Source of the DNA: Chloroflexota bacterium
GTDB lineage: Bacteria; Chloroflexota; Anaerolineae; UBA4142
Reading direction: 5' to 3'
Assembly (NCBI GenBank): GCA_016200825.1
Contig: JACQEA010000117.1
Span: 1 to 5,640 of the forward strand
Length of the DNA stretch: 5,640 bases
Shown here: positions 5,456 to 5,640 of the stretch, in pieces
How positions within the stretch are numbered: position 1 is the stretch's first letter
How the letters are laid out: each line of letters starts with the position of its first letter
The notes under the pieces: model-generated
Told to the model about the DNA's origin: nothing
Seen by the model: only the letters and a program-made list of their open reading frames with translations
Database searches by the model: none
Position numbers and translations under genes: made by a program

Positions 5456-5463
5456 AAAAAATT

Positions 5464-5640
5464 ATGTCTCAACAACCCGTCGGTTATCTCATCCTCATCC
5501 GCAACAATCGCGAGTACGATAAACTTTGGCTCGGGCAAATCGTTTCGTTGTTCGGCGATTGGCTCAATTACATCGCGGTGCTTGCGCTGGTGTACGAACT
5601 CACGCAATCGGGTCTGGCGACCGGAGTTTTACTCGTCGCG
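5464..5640 (+). CDS. MFS transporter, N-terminal part (runs off the window)
   Basis: The first 59 residues are present from ATG 5464. They show the opening of a major facilitator family exporter of the MFS_3/EntS-like type: a short cytoplasmic RNNREYDKLWLGQ, then the first transmembrane helix (about 22-44) containing VSLFGDWLNYIA, the charged turn LVYELTQSG, and the start of the second helix (GVLLVA). In this family the FGD motif after the first helix start and L-V-Y-x-L-T are common. The substrate cannot be given; many relatives export drugs, siderophores or other small molecules. No strong Shine-Dalgarno is visible, and the start is only 8 nt after a long hairpin. The 3' part is missing from the window, not from the gene. 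Confidence 0.85.
   Translation, partial: MSQQPVGYLILIRNNREYDKLWLGQIVSLFGDWLNYIAVLALVYELTQSGLATGVLLVA

Overview
The window is a piece of bacterial chromosome, probably from an uncultured or environmental lineage. Coding regions are very rich in CGCG/GCGC tetranucleotides mixed with A/T-rich runs. Start codons include GTG and probably TTG, and TGA is a normal stop. The gene mix (lipoprotein PLD enzyme, BrnT-type toxin-antitoxin pair, Tat-exported GH5-like enzyme, MFS exporter) together with this composition would fit a Chloroflexota (Anaerolineae-like) genome. That assignment is inference from style only; no rRNA or phylogenetic marker is present.

Left part (1-1292, + strand): a 77-residue unknown protein with a Lys-rich tail, possibly the C-terminal end of a longer gene, overlaps by ATGA a two-HKD phospholipase D-like lipoprotein. 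Middle (1322-2718, + strand): a well-formed promoter carrying an inverted repeat drives a toxin-first BrnT/CopG-type toxin-antitoxin pair. A heme-oxygenase-like diiron oxidase (HDO, CADD-like) gene follows 11 nt later, apparently in the same transcript. This three-gene unit is the most interesting arrangement in the window: the oxidase shows a complete set of candidate diiron ligands, yet the position corresponding to the sacrificed Tyr of Chlamydia CADD looks like Phe.

A 100-bp nested palindromic repeat (2735-2834) sits between the convergent ends of the oxidase gene and a minus-strand pair (3466 down to 2843). That pair is a 132-residue beta-rich protein followed by a small gene interrupted by two in-frame TGA codons. 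The minus-strand pair and a + strand Tat-exported GH5-like glycoside hydrolase (3560-4651) are driven by back-to-back sigma70-type promoters in a 93-bp gap; the hydrolase transcript should be nearly leaderless.

Right part (4641-5640): a family of CACAGAA-type repeats occurs as a 67-bp-period direct duplication that includes the end of the hydrolase gene, and again as a long hairpin at 5393-5455. Between these copies lies a histidine phosphatase (phosphoglycerate mutase-like) gene that has lost roughly 20 codons plus the reading frame, so it is a pseudogene. The window ends inside an MFS transporter gene whose start lies 8 nt after the hairpin.
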